Source of the DNA: Sphingobacterium sp. UBA2700 | Lineage (GTDB): Bacteria; Bacteroidota; Bacteroidia; Sphingobacteriales; Sphingobacteriaceae | Direction of reading: 5' to 3' | Length of the DNA stretch: 64,000 nt | Assembly (NCBI GenBank): GCA_002354335.1 | Contig: DELI01000033.1 | Span: 196,571 to 260,570, forward strand | Part shown: piece by piece, positions 53,257 through 62,203 of the stretch | Position numbering within the stretch: the first letter of the stretch is position 1 | Layout: the number at the start of each line of letters is the position of its first letter | The notes under the pieces: generated by a model | What the model saw: the letters and a program-made list of their open reading frames with translations, nothing else | Told to the model about the DNA's origin: nothing | Database searches by the model: none | Position numbers and translations under genes: made by a program

Positions 53257-53924
53257 ACTTGCCAGTCGATAGGCTGAAGCTGATGATGTTTTAAAAACTC
53301 ATTAGCCTGCGAGAAATGTGCACTCCCAAAAAAGCCACGATATACCGATAGTGGCGATGGATGCACAGCTGTTAGGATCAAATGCTTGTTCGCATCAATT
53401 AATGCTGATTTCTTTATCGCATAGCTCCCCCATAGCAGAAACACCACATGCTCCTTCTTATCGGAAATCTCCTTGATAATCGAATCTGTAAATTGCTCCC
53501 ATCCGCGCTTCTGATGTGAAGCTGCTTCATGCGCGCGAACCGTTAGAGTCGCATTTAGTAATAACACGCCCTGCTCTGCCCATTTGGTTAAATCACCATG
53601 ATTAGGATAGGTGAAACCCGGAATATCAGTAACCAATTCGGTGTAGATATTCTTTAGGGAAGGCGGAAGCGGCATTCCTTTCGGTACAGAGAATGATAAA
53701 CCATGTGCTTGCCCGTCGTTATGATAAGGGTCTTGTCCAAGGATAACGACTTTTACATTGGATAGGGGCGTCAGTTTGAAAGCATTAAAGACCAAATCGT
53801 TCGGAGGGAACACCTTATGCATCGAACGCTCTTGTTGTACAAAAGCCGATAAGGCTTTCATCTTTTCTGTTGCAAAGAGTGGTTTCAAGATGGGGTCCCA
53901 AGTGGAATCAAAACGTTCTGACAT
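53253..53924 (-). CDS. ung: Uracil-DNA glycosylase
   Basis: A 223-residue family-1 glycosylase removing uracil from DNA. Motifs are the catalytic [18 protein letters not shown] (about 63-80, Asp and His), [16 protein letters not shown], the uracil-binding [12 protein letters not shown] and the DNA-intercalation loop [13 protein letters not shown] (about 188-200). Length is usual. It overlaps the convergent upstream gene by 4 bp at the stop codons and has a good reverse-strand promoter. Confidence 0.96.
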   Translation of the reverse strand: MSERFDSTWDPILKPLFATEKMKALSAFVQQERSMHKVFPPNDLVFNAFKLTPLSNVKVVILGQDPYHNDGQAHGLSFSVPKGMPLPPSLKNIYTELVTDIPGFTYPNHGDLTKWAEQGVLLLNATLTVRAHEAASHQKRGWEQFTDSIIKEISDKKEHVVFLLWGSYAIKKSALIDANKHLILTAVHPSPLSVYRGFFGSAHFSQANEFLKHHQLQPIDWQV

Positions 53925-53993
53925 GATTTACTGTTATTATTTCGAATTTTTACCGTCCATATTTGTAAGAGACAGCAAATTAACGGATATTTG

Positions 53994-54025
53994 CAAACTT
54001 ACAGTATAATGTATAATTATGTCAA
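53994..54025 (-). promoter_or_regulatory. Predicted ung promoter
   Basis: Reverse-strand TTG (54025-54023), 21-bp spacer, TAAGTTTG (54001-53994). The -33 element lies inside the first codons of the divergent gene at 54019, so the two transcription units overlap head to head. Confidence 0.6.
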
Positions 54026-54558
54026 ATATTGTTCGAATTATAATTTGTAGTTTATTGGTGATCGGCACAGTCGCATTGTTTTGGATTGGCCAATGGGGTT
54101 GGGGAATTCTAGCCATTTTGATAACAATCCTTGCATGGGTTACCGTATTCTTCAATGAGAAGATGTTGCTAGCACAGTGGTTCCTGAGAAAAGAACGCAT
54201 GGACAAAGCCGAAGCATGGTTGAAAAAAATCAATAACTATGAAAAAGAGCTTATCTCTGCACAACACGGTTACTACCACATGTTATTGGGTTTAATTGAG
54301 TCGCAACGCGCACCACTACAATCTGAAAAATACTTCAAGAAAGCCCTATCAATGGGTCTTCATATGGATCACAACGTGGCACTAGCAAAATTAAGCTTAG
54401 CAGGTATAGCTATGGCAAAACGCAATAAACGCGAAGCAGAGAAACTACTTGCCGAAGCGAAGAAAGCCGATAAAAACAAACTCCTTGAAGAGCAAATCAA
54501 AATGATGAAATCTCAAATGGGAATGATGGATAAACAACAGTTTCGCTATTCAAGATAG
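54019..54558 (+). CDS. Small membrane protein with TPR-like helical domain
   Basis: A 179-residue protein. Two close hydrophobic helices at about 5-26 (VRIIICSLLVIGTVALFWIG) and 28-48 form a hairpin. About 130 residues of amphipathic helix pairs follow that look like tetratricopeptide repeats (MDKAEAWLKKINNYEKELIS; QSEKYFKKALSMGLHMDHNV; KREAEKLLAEAKKADKNKLL). I recognise no named family. TPR parts usually hold partner proteins; here they would face the cytoplasm. The TAG stop codon is the first unit of a heptad stop array. Confidence 0.78.
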   Translation: MSNIVRIIICSLLVIGTVALFWIGQWGWGILAILITILAWVTVFFNEKMLLAQWFLRKERMDKAEAWLKKINNYEKELISAQHGYYHMLLGLIESQRAPLQSEKYFKKALSMGLHMDHNVALAKLSLAGIAMAKRNKREAEKLLAEAKKADKNKLLEEQIKMMKSQMGMMDKQQFRYSR

Positions 54559-54885
54559 ATATTAGAGGTTAGAGTTTAGACATTAGATTTTAGATACTGA
54601 AAGACGCCAATGGCGTCTTTTTTTTATTTTGATACTAAGGATAATGTCTGAAGGGAAGAGTGTGTTGTCTTGAACCAGGAAAGGAAGGATATTGGATGCA
54701 CATCGCACATTTACGGTATTTATATCAGACGTTTCACTAAACGTCTCCAACAATACTAGACCGCTGATCCTTTCAGACTATATATTCGACAGTCGACTAG
54801 ATCCTGCCTATCCTTACATCCTTTTTTTCCTGGTTCAAGACAGAAAATTCTAAAATCTAATGTCTAACATCTGATATCTATCCTC
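54556..54885. repeat. Heptad stop-codon arrays enclosing a nested inverted repeat (site 3)
   Basis: Left array: TAG at 54556 (the gene's own stop), 54563, 54570, 54577, 54584 and 54591. Right array on the minus strand: TAG at 54880, 54866, 54859 and 54852, with CAG at 54873, beginning next to the ABC transporter stop. Inside lie a second inverted pair (TTGAACCAGGAAAGGAAGGAT-like arms, 54670-54690 and about 54811-54837) and a perfect hairpin AGACGTTT-CACT-AAACGTCT (54727-54746). The gap runs stop codon to stop codon; no gene in it. Confidence 0.8.
54600..54628 (+). terminator. Intrinsic terminator inside repeat site 3
   Basis: Perfect 9-bp stem AAAGACGCC/GGCGTCTTT (54600-54608 with 54612-54620), AAT loop, run of eight T. 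It lies just after the left heptad array. Confidence 0.88.
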
Positions 54886-56647
54886 AAATTCCCGCCGAGT
54901 TAAACTGCAATTCGTAGAGTTTTCTATAATGGCCATCAATTTCTAGAAGCTCGTGGTGGCTTCCGATTTCCATGATTTCGCCTTTATCAAGTACAATGAT
55001 TTTATCTGCCTTTTGGATAGTCGATAGGCGGTGGGCAATGACAATGGATGTTCTTCCATCCATCATGTTGTCGATGGCGTGTTGAATCATCAACTCTGTT
55101 TCGGTGTCGATAGACGAGGTCGCTTCATCGAGGATGAGGATCTTCGGGTCATGCACCAATGCACGGATAAAGGATATCAACTGTGCTTGTCCTGCAGATA
55201 ATGTTGAGCCTCGTTCTTGCACCTGATACTCAAAGTTGCCCGGTAAGCGCATAATGAAGTTATAGGCACCTACTTTCTTCGAGGCATCGACGATGCTCTC
55301 CATCGAGATATTCGGGTTGTTCAGGCGAATGTTGTTGAGTACGGAATCTGAGAACAGAAAAACATCCTGCAATACCGTAGCAATTGTCTGGCGCAAGAAC
55401 ATCAAATCATATTCACGGATATCTACACCATCCAATAAGATCTGTCCTTTCTGAATTTCATAGAAACGGCTCAATATATTGATTACGGACGATTTCCCTG
55501 CCCCTGTAGCCCCCACCAATGCAAGCGTCTCACCTGGCTTTACTGAGAAACTAACATCCTTCAGCACCCATTTCTCGTCGTTATAAGCAAACCAAACATT
55601 CTTGAACTCAATAGCGCCCGCAACATGTTCCGGCTTATATTCTCCCGCGTCAGGTGTAAATTCATCGGTATCCAAGACATCAAAAATCCGCTCCGCGGAA
55701 ACCATTCCCATTTGTAAAGTATTGAACTTGTCGATCAATTCACGGATAGGTCGGAAGATCATGTTGATATACATGATAAACGCGACGACCACACCCGGTG
55801 AGATGGCATCGGCCAGAATCTGCTTCGAACCATACCAAACCAGAAGTCCGGTAGCAATGGCTACGATGATTTCTAATACCGGAAAGAAGATTGAAAAGTA
55901 CCAATTGGCACGGATATGCGCATTTCTATGCTCTTTATTGATTTCTTTGAACTTACGCATCTCCTGATCTTCGCGCGCAAAGTACTGAATCACCGCCATT
56001 CCGGTAATATGCTCCTGCAGGAAGGTATTCAAGTTAGAAACCCACAGACGAACACTCTGGAAGGCTGATTTCATTGCTTCCTTGAAAATATAAGTCGCAG
56101 CGATCATTAGCGGCATTGGAATCAGCACGACCAAGGTCAGCTTCCAATCCGTATAGAACATCACGCCCAGAATAACCACCAGTTGCAACAAATCTCCGAT
56201 GATTTGGATTAACCCTTCAGAAAAGATATTGGCTATGGTCTCCAAGTCAGAGATCGTACGAGTAATCAAACGACCGATAGGTGTATTATCGAAATATTTA
56301 AGGCGTAAGTTGGTAATATGATTAAATACCTGGATGCGGATATCGCGGATAACCGACTGCCCGAGTGTATTTGTCATTAATGTGTGAAAATATCGAATCA
56401 GCGTCTGTGCAACCAATAACGCGAGCATAAGTAACAACATTTGTGTTAATCCTTTGCCCGATCCGGATAAGATATAATGGTCTAGCGTGTACTCAATCAA
56501 TAGCGGTAAAGCCGGAGCCACGGCTGCCAATAAGATGGTCAGCAGCACAGAAAGCCAGAAAATAGTGCGATAAGGGCGAATATATTTCGCTAAGCGCCCC
56601 AATAATTTACTATCATATGCTTTTCCGGAGATTGATTCTTTTTCCAA
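54884..56647 (-). CDS. ABC transporter, fused permease and ATPase (MsbA/multidrug type)
   Basis: A 587-residue exporter half-transporter. Six transmembrane helices occupy about residues 25-305 (FWLSVLLTILLAAVAPALPL; LLQLVVILGVMFYTDWKLTL). The ATPase has Walker A GATGAGKSS (about 376-384), signature LSAGQAQLISF in place of LSGGQ, Walker B ILILDEATSSID and the H-loop IVIAHRLSTIQ. It likely works as a homodimer exporting a lipid or drug. The LSAGQ signature recurs in a subgroup of these exporters and need not impair ATPase activity. Its stop abuts the right heptad array. Confidence 0.92.
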   Translation of the reverse strand: MEKESISGKAYDSKLLGRLAKYIRPYRTIFWLSVLLTILLAAVAPALPLLIEYTLDHYILSGSGKGLTQMLLLMLALLVAQTLIRYFHTLMTNTLGQSVIRDIRIQVFNHITNLRLKYFDNTPIGRLITRTISDLETIANIFSEGLIQIIGDLLQLVVILGVMFYTDWKLTLVVLIPMPLMIAATYIFKEAMKSAFQSVRLWVSNLNTFLQEHITGMAVIQYFAREDQEMRKFKEINKEHRNAHIRANWYFSIFFPVLEIIVAIATGLLVWYGSKQILADAISPGVVVAFIMYINMIFRPIRELIDKFNTLQMGMVSAERIFDVLDTDEFTPDAGEYKPEHVAGAIEFKNVWFAYNDEKWVLKDVSFSVKPGETLALVGATGAGKSSVINILSRFYEIQKGQILLDGVDIREYDLMFLRQTIATVLQDVFLFSDSVLNNIRLNNPNISMESIVDASKKVGAYNFIMRLPGNFEYQVQERGSTLSAGQAQLISFIRALVHDPKILILDEATSSIDTETELMIQHAIDNMMDGRTSIVIAHRLSTIQKADKIIVLDKGEIMEIGSHHELLEIDGHYRKLYELQFNSAGI

Positions 56648-56657
56648 GGTGATGTGA

Positions 56658-57416
56658 TTAATCGATATAAGGATACAAAACTTTTGTTAAATATAGGCCA
56701 CATGCCGGAACGGAAGTCCCCGCCATCGAACGATCCTGACTCGCAATAACTGCTTTTACATGCTCAACAGGCTTTTTCCCTAGACCTACCTCCATCAATG
56801 TTCCCACAATTGCCCGTACCATATTTCTCAAGAAACGATCTGCACTGATATGAAAGATCAACCTGCCATCCTTCATTTCCCACTCAGCACGCGTTATATC
56901 GCAGATATTAGTGAAAACCTGTGTGTTCGACTTACTGAAGCAACTGAAGTCCTGTTTCCCTAAAAGGTCTTTAGCCGCCAAATTCATCTTCTCGATGTCC
57001 GGAACGTCGCGCAATAGCCAAGACTGTAAATGTAAAAAGGGATCTTTTATAAAATGAACATGATATTCATAGCTTCTGGAGCTTGCATCGAAGCGTGCGT
57101 GCGCCTCGCTATCGACCGAAATAAGTCGGTAAACGACAATATCGAAAGGCAATAAAGCATTGAGGGAATGAACGAAACGATCTGCATTTTTAAGGACGGG
57201 CGCAGCACTATCAAAGTGAACAAATAGCTGCTTGGCGTGTACCCCGCTGTCTGTTCTTCCAGCTCCTACCGTTTCTACAGGCTCACGAAGCAAGATCTGC
57301 AAGGCCCCATTTAGCTTTTCCTGCACACTAACGGCATTATCCTGAATCTGCCAACCATGATAGGCAGTGCCATTATACGCAATCTCCAAAAAATAACGTG
57401 TTGATGTTTCTTCCAC
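56658..57416 (-). CDS. truA: tRNA pseudouridine(38-40) synthase
   Basis: A 252-residue enzyme isomerising uridines 38-40 in the tRNA anticodon stem. Motifs are YFLEIAYNGTAYHGWQIQDN near the N-terminus, the catalytic VGAGRTDSGVHAKQLFVHFD (Asp in RTD), AHARFDASSRSYEYHV and HISADRFLRNMVRAIVGTLM. The start is taken as GTG 57416: a TACCTTTG box lies 4 bp upstream, and the longer frame to 57455 would run back through that box. It ends 10 bp before the ABC transporter gene on the same strand. Confidence 0.94.
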   Translation of the reverse strand: MEETSTRYFLEIAYNGTAYHGWQIQDNAVSVQEKLNGALQILLREPVETVGAGRTDSGVHAKQLFVHFDSAAPVLKNADRFVHSLNALLPFDIVVYRLISVDSEAHARFDASSRSYEYHVHFIKDPFLHLQSWLLRDVPDIEKMNLAAKDLLGKQDFSCFSKSNTQVFTNICDITRAEWEMKDGRLIFHISADRFLRNMVRAIVGTLMEVGLGKKPVEHVKAVIASQDRSMAGTSVPACGLYLTKVLYPYID

Positions 57417-57420
57417 GCAA

Positions 57421-57428
57421 CAAAGGTA
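57421..57428 (-). promoter_or_regulatory. Possible truA -7 box
   Basis: Reverse-strand TACCTTTG ends 4 bp before the GTG start. A second match, TAGTTTTG, lies at 57438-57431. -33 spacing is poor for both. On the plus strand, TATATTTG at 57495-57502 is a candidate -7 box for the divergent DUF4293 gene. Confidence 0.4.
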
Positions 57429-57524
57429 CGCAAAACTAGCTTTTACGGAAACCAAAAGGCCGCCGAAACTAAACCCAATTTGAACTGTTTATAGTATATT
57501 TGTACATATACTTAAAATTAAACT

Positions 57525-57998
57525 ATGATACAGCGTATTCAAACCGTATGGTTATTATTATCTAGCCTTGTACTTTTCGCGCTCTTCCTGTTCCCTTATG
57601 TGAGTTATATAGACTTGGTTGGACTGGGAAAAAACATTTATGTTTCGGGGGTTTACTCATCGGTAAACAACGTAGCAACCAAAGAATCCACATTTCTGTT
57701 GATGACAATCGCTACGGTCGTATTAGCATTGATCCCGTTGTTCATCATCTTTAAGTACAAAAACCGCAAAACACAATTATCGCTTATCCTAGTTCAGGTT
57801 ATTCTAATTTGTTTATTTGCTATTTGGATGTTCATCTCAGCAAACAATATCCTGAGCCTGATCAACCAAAGCATTGGTGCTAATAACATTGGTATTGGTT
57901 TCTTCCTATTGCCAGTTTCTATTCTGTTTTTAGGCTTGGCCATCCGTGGTATTCGTAATGATAATAAGTTGATTAAATCTGCGGATAGACTGCGATAA
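57525..57998 (+). CDS. DUF4293 membrane protein
   Basis: A 157-residue protein with four predicted transmembrane helices: about 8-25 (VWLLLSSLVLFALFLFPYV), 58-76, 85-105 and 122-140. It shows the family start MIQRIQTVWLLLSS and the conserved end KSADRLR. DUF4293 is a Bacteroidetes-restricted family without known function, commonly seen near truA and the ABC exporter, as here. The next gene starts 12 bp downstream on the same strand. Confidence 0.87.
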   Translation: MIQRIQTVWLLLSSLVLFALFLFPYVSYIDLVGLGKNIYVSGVYSSVNNVATKESTFLLMTIATVVLALIPLFIIFKYKNRKTQLSLILVQVILICLFAIWMFISANNILSLINQSIGANNIGIGFFLLPVSILFLGLAIRGIRNDNKLIKSADRLR

Positions 57999-58010
57999 TC
58001 CCTTTACGCC

Positions 58011-58478
58011 ATGAAGCAAGTTCTATTAGCTATATTTTTTATAGGTCTTTTTGCTGCACCTCACTATTTGAGGGCACAAGTTGCTGAAGATCCAAGTGTT
58101 CAGGTAGTGAATGAAATTCAGTTCGACCTGAAGTCTGTGAAGACGGTCGCTGACACGCTAGTGATTGATCTTTTCGCCATTTCTTACGAAAAGAATCCGC
58201 GCGAATTCCGCCTCAATGTTTTCGGATCCAACCTAACGGATGCCGATGGAAAGGAACATTTCCTAACTTCTGTACAAGTTGGAAGGGTAATTGTTAATAT
58301 CGCAGACCGACAGAACTACCTCAACTACCTGCTAAATCAAGATGTTCCTGTAGCCATCCAGCTGAAGTTAGCACCCGCAACGGATGCCATAAAAAAAGCA
58401 AAGCAAGTAACGCTGGTCTTTGCAGACTTTGAAGAAGAAGGAAAGTTTGTCGAAGCGATTGTTGGGATTAGACAATAG
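58011..58478 (+). CDS. Uncharacterised exported protein
   Basis: A 155-residue protein with a signal peptide (about 1-22, ending HYLRAQ) and a mature domain of alternating strands (VQVVNEIQFDLKSVKTVADT; LVIDLFAISYEKNPREFRLN; AIQLKLAPATDAIKKAKQVT), probably an Ig-like beta-sandwich. I do not recognise the family. It follows DUF4293 by 12 bp and is likely co-transcribed with it. The TAG stop codon is the first unit of the longest heptad array in the window. Confidence 0.75.
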   Translation: MKQVLLAIFFIGLFAAPHYLRAQVAEDPSVQVVNEIQFDLKSVKTVADTLVIDLFAISYEKNPREFRLNVFGSNLTDADGKEHFLTSVQVGRVIVNIADRQNYLNYLLNQDVPVAIQLKLAPATDAIKKAKQVTLVFADFEEEGKFVEAIVGIRQ

Positions 58479-58683
58479 AGTTTAGATGTTAGATATTAGA
58501 CGTTAGACATTAGATATTAGCGTATGCGGGATCGGATTGAGGAATTGAATATACACATTAAAATGAGGTCGATTGAATACTAATCTTACTCAATAATACA
58601 TAGAAAAAGGGGCTATTTGCGTAGCCCCTTTTTTGTATTCCGTTAGCTCTAATGTCTTAAATCTAACGTCTAATATCTAATTA
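58476..58683. repeat. Heptad stop-codon array, inverted pair (site 4)
   Basis: Left array: TAG at 58476 (the gene's own stop), 58483, 58490, 58497, 58504, 58511 and 58518, seven units exactly 7 bp apart. Right array on the minus strand: TAG at 58679, 58672, 58665 and 58651, with AAG at 58658, directly after the TAA of the M3 peptidase gene. The arms can pair over about 30 bp (shared TTAGATATTAGACGTTAGA). A terminator lies between them. The gap runs stop codon to stop codon. Confidence 0.85.
58602..58635. terminator. Bidirectional terminator inside repeat site 4
   Basis: Perfect 12-bp stem AAAAAGGGGCTA/TAGCCCCTTTTT (58604-58615 with 58622-58633), TTTGCG loop, with T-rich flanks in both directions. 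Confidence 0.88.
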
Positions 58684-60807
58684 ATTTAATCCTCTTTTCA
58701 CCATTAAGTGTACAGGGTTTGGATCTGCTCCGCGGAATTTGCGGTACATTTCGGCAGGGTTTCCAGTTCCACCTTTTTCTAGGATGTTGCTACGGAATGC
58801 TGCTGCTGTTCCTTGGTCGTAAAGACCTTTTTCTTTGAATGCTGCGAAAGCATCAGCGTCTAATACTTCAGACCAGATATAGCTATAGTATCCTGCAGAG
58901 TAACCTCCTGAGAAGATATGTTGGAAGTAAGTACTTCTATAGCGAGGGATGATCGCATCGATTAATCCGATTTTCGACATCGCTGCTTTTTCGAAATCAT
59001 TCGCTTTCGCTGCGATTGGTGCAGTTGCCGCGTGGTAGTTCATATCCAAGATAGAAGCCGCAAGGTATTCTACGGTTGCAAAACCTTGATCGAAAGTACC
59101 TGCTTTTTGCATTTTCTCAATCAATGCATCAGGGATAGCTTCTTTCGTTTGGTAGTGTTTTGCATAGGATTTCAATACTTCAGGATCTCCAGCCCAGTTT
59201 TCCATAATCTGAGACGGCAACTCTACGAAGTCGCGTGGAACGGATGTTCCTGCTAAACTTCTATGCTTTACATTAGAGAATAAGCCGTGCAATGCATGTC
59301 CGAATTCATGGAATAATGTTGTTGCTTCATCGAATGTTAATAATGCAGGGTTATCACCTACAGGCTTCGTGAAGTTACATACAATAGAGATTACCGGAGC
59401 TACGCGCTTTCCGTCTTTTCTGCTTTGTCCTCGGTAAGAAGTCATCCATGCCCCCGAGCGTTTTGACTCGCGAGGGAAGAAGTCTGCATATAACAATCCT
59501 AGGTGTGATCCGTCTTTATCGCGAACCTCATATACTTCAACTTCTGGGTGGTAAACCGGCACATTGTTCAATGCTACGAAGCTGATGCCCCATAATTTCT
59601 TAGCTGTTTCAAATGCACCTTCGCGCACTGCTGGCAAGCTGAAATAAGGCTTGATCTCCTCTTCGTTCAACGCGTATCTAGCTTTACGGATTTTCTCTTG
59701 GTAATAACGCCAATCGTATGGAGCTACAGTGAAAGTATCTTTTGCTGCGGCAATTTCCTTTTGGATATCCGCTGCTTCTGTCTTCGCTTTCGCTAGCGCA
59801 GGAGCCCATAATTTGTTCAACAGATTGTTAACATTCGTTGGATTCTCAGCCATCGACTCTTCCAATACATAAGCTGCATGTGAAGAATAGCCCAATAACT
59901 TCGCTTTTTCTAAACGTAGATTTGCAATTTTAACCAATGTCTCTTTATTGTCTTGGTCATTGCCGTTGTTTCCACGCATCTGATAGGCTTCCCAAATTTG
60001 CTTGCGCAATTCACGGTTATCAGCATATTGAAGGAAAGGCATGATTGAGGGGTTTTGCAATGTAAATACCCATTTACCTTCTTTTCCTTTAGCTTTTGCT
60101 TCGTTGGCTGCCGCTGTCTTCAATTCCTCCGGCAAACCAGCTAAATCTTCTGCTTTATCCACAACTAATTCGTAAGCATTAAGCTCGTTCAATAAGTTTT
60201 GACCATACTGAGTAGTCAACACAGATAGATCTGCATTGATTTTCTTTAATTTCTCTTTATCTGCTTCCTTCAAGTTTGCACCCGAACGAACGAAATCTTT
60301 ATATGTTTCTTCTAATAACTTTTGGTCTTCAGCGTCTAAACCTAGCTCCGCTTTTTTCGCGTATACCGCTTTAACACGATCAAATAATTTTGGATTTAAA
60401 GAAATCTCATCGCTATGCGCAGACATCACAGGAGCCATGTCTTTGGCAATAGCCTGAATCGTATCGTTGGTATTTGCTGAATTCAAGTTATAGAAAACCG
60501 TAGAAACGCGGTTCAACAACTGTCCGGCATTCTCTAATGCTAAAATTGTATTTTCAAAAGATGCCTCTTCTGCGTTATTTAAGATGGAGTCTACTTCGGC
60601 ATTGTGAACAGACAGGGCCTCTTTGAAAGCCGGTCTGAAATGCTCATCCTTAATCTGATCAAATGGAGGAACTTCAAATGGAGTTTCGTATGCCGTTAAT
60701 AATGGGTTTTTCAAGTCTTCTTGTTTTTCTTTACTCTCTTGATTGTTACACCCTACAACTAAGCTTGCGACAATAGCCAGGTAGGGTAGAAAACGTTTTT
60801 TGTTCAT
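58681..60807 (-). CDS. M3-family peptidyl-dipeptidase/oligopeptidase lipoprotein (Dcp-like)
   Basis: A 708-residue zinc peptidase. The zinc motif HEFGHALHG is at about 500-508, with a downstream Glu ligand region typical of M3. The start is the ATG at 60807 (MNKKRFLPYLAIVASLVVGC), giving a lipoprotein signal with Cys20; the longer frame would bury it. The rest is the long helical M3 body (LFADFFPRESKRSGAWMTSY-like segment; GGTGNPAEMYRKFRGADPNP at the end). It trims dipeptides from oligopeptides in the periplasm. CAAAGGTA at 60836-60843 is a possible reverse-strand -7 box. Confidence 0.93.
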   Translation of the reverse strand: MNKKRFLPYLAIVASLVVGCNNQESKEKQEDLKNPLLTAYETPFEVPPFDQIKDEHFRPAFKEALSVHNAEVDSILNNAEEASFENTILALENAGQLLNRVSTVFYNLNSANTNDTIQAIAKDMAPVMSAHSDEISLNPKLFDRVKAVYAKKAELGLDAEDQKLLEETYKDFVRSGANLKEADKEKLKKINADLSVLTTQYGQNLLNELNAYELVVDKAEDLAGLPEELKTAAANEAKAKGKEGKWVFTLQNPSIMPFLQYADNRELRKQIWEAYQMRGNNGNDQDNKETLVKIANLRLEKAKLLGYSSHAAYVLEESMAENPTNVNNLLNKLWAPALAKAKTEAADIQKEIAAAKDTFTVAPYDWRYYQEKIRKARYALNEEEIKPYFSLPAVREGAFETAKKLWGISFVALNNVPVYHPEVEVYEVRDKDGSHLGLLYADFFPRESKRSGAWMTSYRGQSRKDGKRVAPVISIVCNFTKPVGDNPALLTFDEATTLFHEFGHALHGLFSNVKHRSLAGTSVPRDFVELPSQIMENWAGDPEVLKSYAKHYQTKEAIPDALIEKMQKAGTFDQGFATVEYLAASILDMNYHAATAPIAAKANDFEKAAMSKIGLIDAIIPRYRSTYFQHIFSGGYSAGYYSYIWSEVLDADAFAAFKEKGLYDQGTAAAFRSNILEKGGTGNPAEMYRKFRGADPNPVHLMVKRGLN

Positions 60808-60966
60808 TATTAGTTGTTTTAATTCAATTTTTGTGCAAAGGTAATTATTATTTAAAGAAACACACCACAAAGGTATTCTTTTGACCTATCGGAAATATGC
60901 TAATTTTTTTTGACATTTGATGTAACAATAGCACCTATTAAGCGTCTAACTGACAAAGTATTAAAG

Positions 60967-62055
60967 ATGAAATCATTTTTTTGGTGGTGCGCGGGTGTCC
61001 ATCGCGACACATTAGAAAGGTATCCTGAGGAACAGAACAAGTATATCAGCATCGGTGCGACTATATTCTTCACCGGATTATTTGCAGCGTTGGCGGGTGG
61101 ATATGCCTTATATTTTGTTTTTAGCGGAAGCCCTTTTGCCCTCCTATACGCCCTTGTTTTCGGACTTATTTGGGGACTGGCAATTTTCAATTTAGACCGA
61201 TATATTGTACTCAGTATTGACAAAAGCCGTTCCGGAGGCATGCAGTTTCTGCAAGCCTTGCCGCGTATTCTATTGGCGATCCTTATCGGTTTGATTATCT
61301 CACGTCCTTTAGAACTTAAAATATTCGATAAGGAAATCCGCGAATACCTGCGCACCGAATATCTGGTGCAACAGAACGCTAAGATCGACACACTGAACAA
61401 AACATTTGAGAATAAGTATTTGGTTGAATATGGACAGCTTAATGCGTTAAAAACACAAGCTGACTCTTTAGAGTCTTCCATTAAAACCTCACGCCAACAG
61501 CTGAATCATGAAATATTCGGAACTAAAACCGATGAAACTTCCGGTGTGATGGGCTATGGACCGTATGCGAAGATGAAAGAGGGTTCGTTGAATCAGCAAC
61601 AGGTCTATTTAGACACCTTACGAAGCCGGATACAACAAAAGGAATCATCCTTGTTGCAGCGGAAATCGGCGGAGGGCTTGATGGATCAACGCATATTATC
61701 CGATCGTTCCTTGGACAGTGCAGTGAATGTAGCAGGCTTTGCCGATCGAAATGCAGCGCTTAGCAACCTGCATAAGAAACCCGATGGAACAGTCAATAAG
61801 TCCACCGAATATGCGGTGATCTTTATTGCTCTTTTATTTATTTTCTTCGAATGTCTTCCCGTTTTTGTGAAGCTTATGAGCGGACGGGATGCTTACGATA
61901 ATGCGCTGAAAAATCAGAAAGAAATCCACGAGTATGAGTCAGATACAAGCGTACGGGTCGAAAAAACTGCGATTGATAAAATTGAAGATTATCGGGTCGA
62001 TGCCTCCATCAAACGACGTATGGACAAGTTGAGCGAGGAATTCTCAAATTCGTAA
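60967..62055 (+). CDS. DUF4407 membrane protein
   Basis: A 362-residue protein beginning MKSFFWWCAGVHRDTLERYP, the family N-terminus. Transmembrane helices lie at about 30-50 (ATIFFTGLFAALAGGYALYF), 58-78, 103-120 and 282-302 (YAVIFIALLFIFFECLPVFV). Between the third and fourth lies a long coiled-coil segment (about 145-270) rich in Gln, Ser and Leu. The tail is charged. DUF4407 has no known function. The longer frame from 60910 adds a non-homologous stretch. Followed by a clear terminator. Confidence 0.87.
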   Translation: MKSFFWWCAGVHRDTLERYPEEQNKYISIGATIFFTGLFAALAGGYALYFVFSGSPFALLYALVFGLIWGLAIFNLDRYIVLSIDKSRSGGMQFLQALPRILLAILIGLIISRPLELKIFDKEIREYLRTEYLVQQNAKIDTLNKTFENKYLVEYGQLNALKTQADSLESSIKTSRQQLNHEIFGTKTDETSGVMGYGPYAKMKEGSLNQQQVYLDTLRSRIQQKESSLLQRKSAEGLMDQRILSDRSLDSAVNVAGFADRNAALSNLHKKPDGTVNKSTEYAVIFIALLFIFFECLPVFVKLMSGRDAYDNALKNQKEIHEYESDTSVRVEKTAIDKIEDYRVDASIKRRMDKLSEEFSNS

Positions 62056-62093
62056 ATTTTAAACATCTCATTTTAAAATATTTAGATAGCATT

Positions 62094-62121
62094 GAGCGAC
62101 AAATACTTGTCGCTCTTTTTT
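62094..62121 (+). terminator. Intrinsic terminator after the DUF4407 gene
   Basis: Perfect 9-bp stem GAGCGACAA/TTGTCGCTC (62094-62102 with 62107-62115), ATAC loop, run of six T. Confidence 0.9.
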
Positions 62122-62203
62122 GCTATTGGCGTTATTTTTGAATAGCTTATAGGCAGATTACGGATCGTAATCTGATGTTTTGTTAAATAAAAAAGAACGC
62201 GTT

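Noticed and set aside
60808..60870. 21-residue extension of the M3 peptidase
   Set aside because: It would hide the lipoprotein signal MNKKRFLPYLAIVASLVVGC and overlaps the promoter-like CAAAGGTA.
60900..61481. Long antisense open frame opposite the DUF4407 gene
   Set aside because: Its translation has no family features and it lies antisense to a clear multi-span membrane protein.
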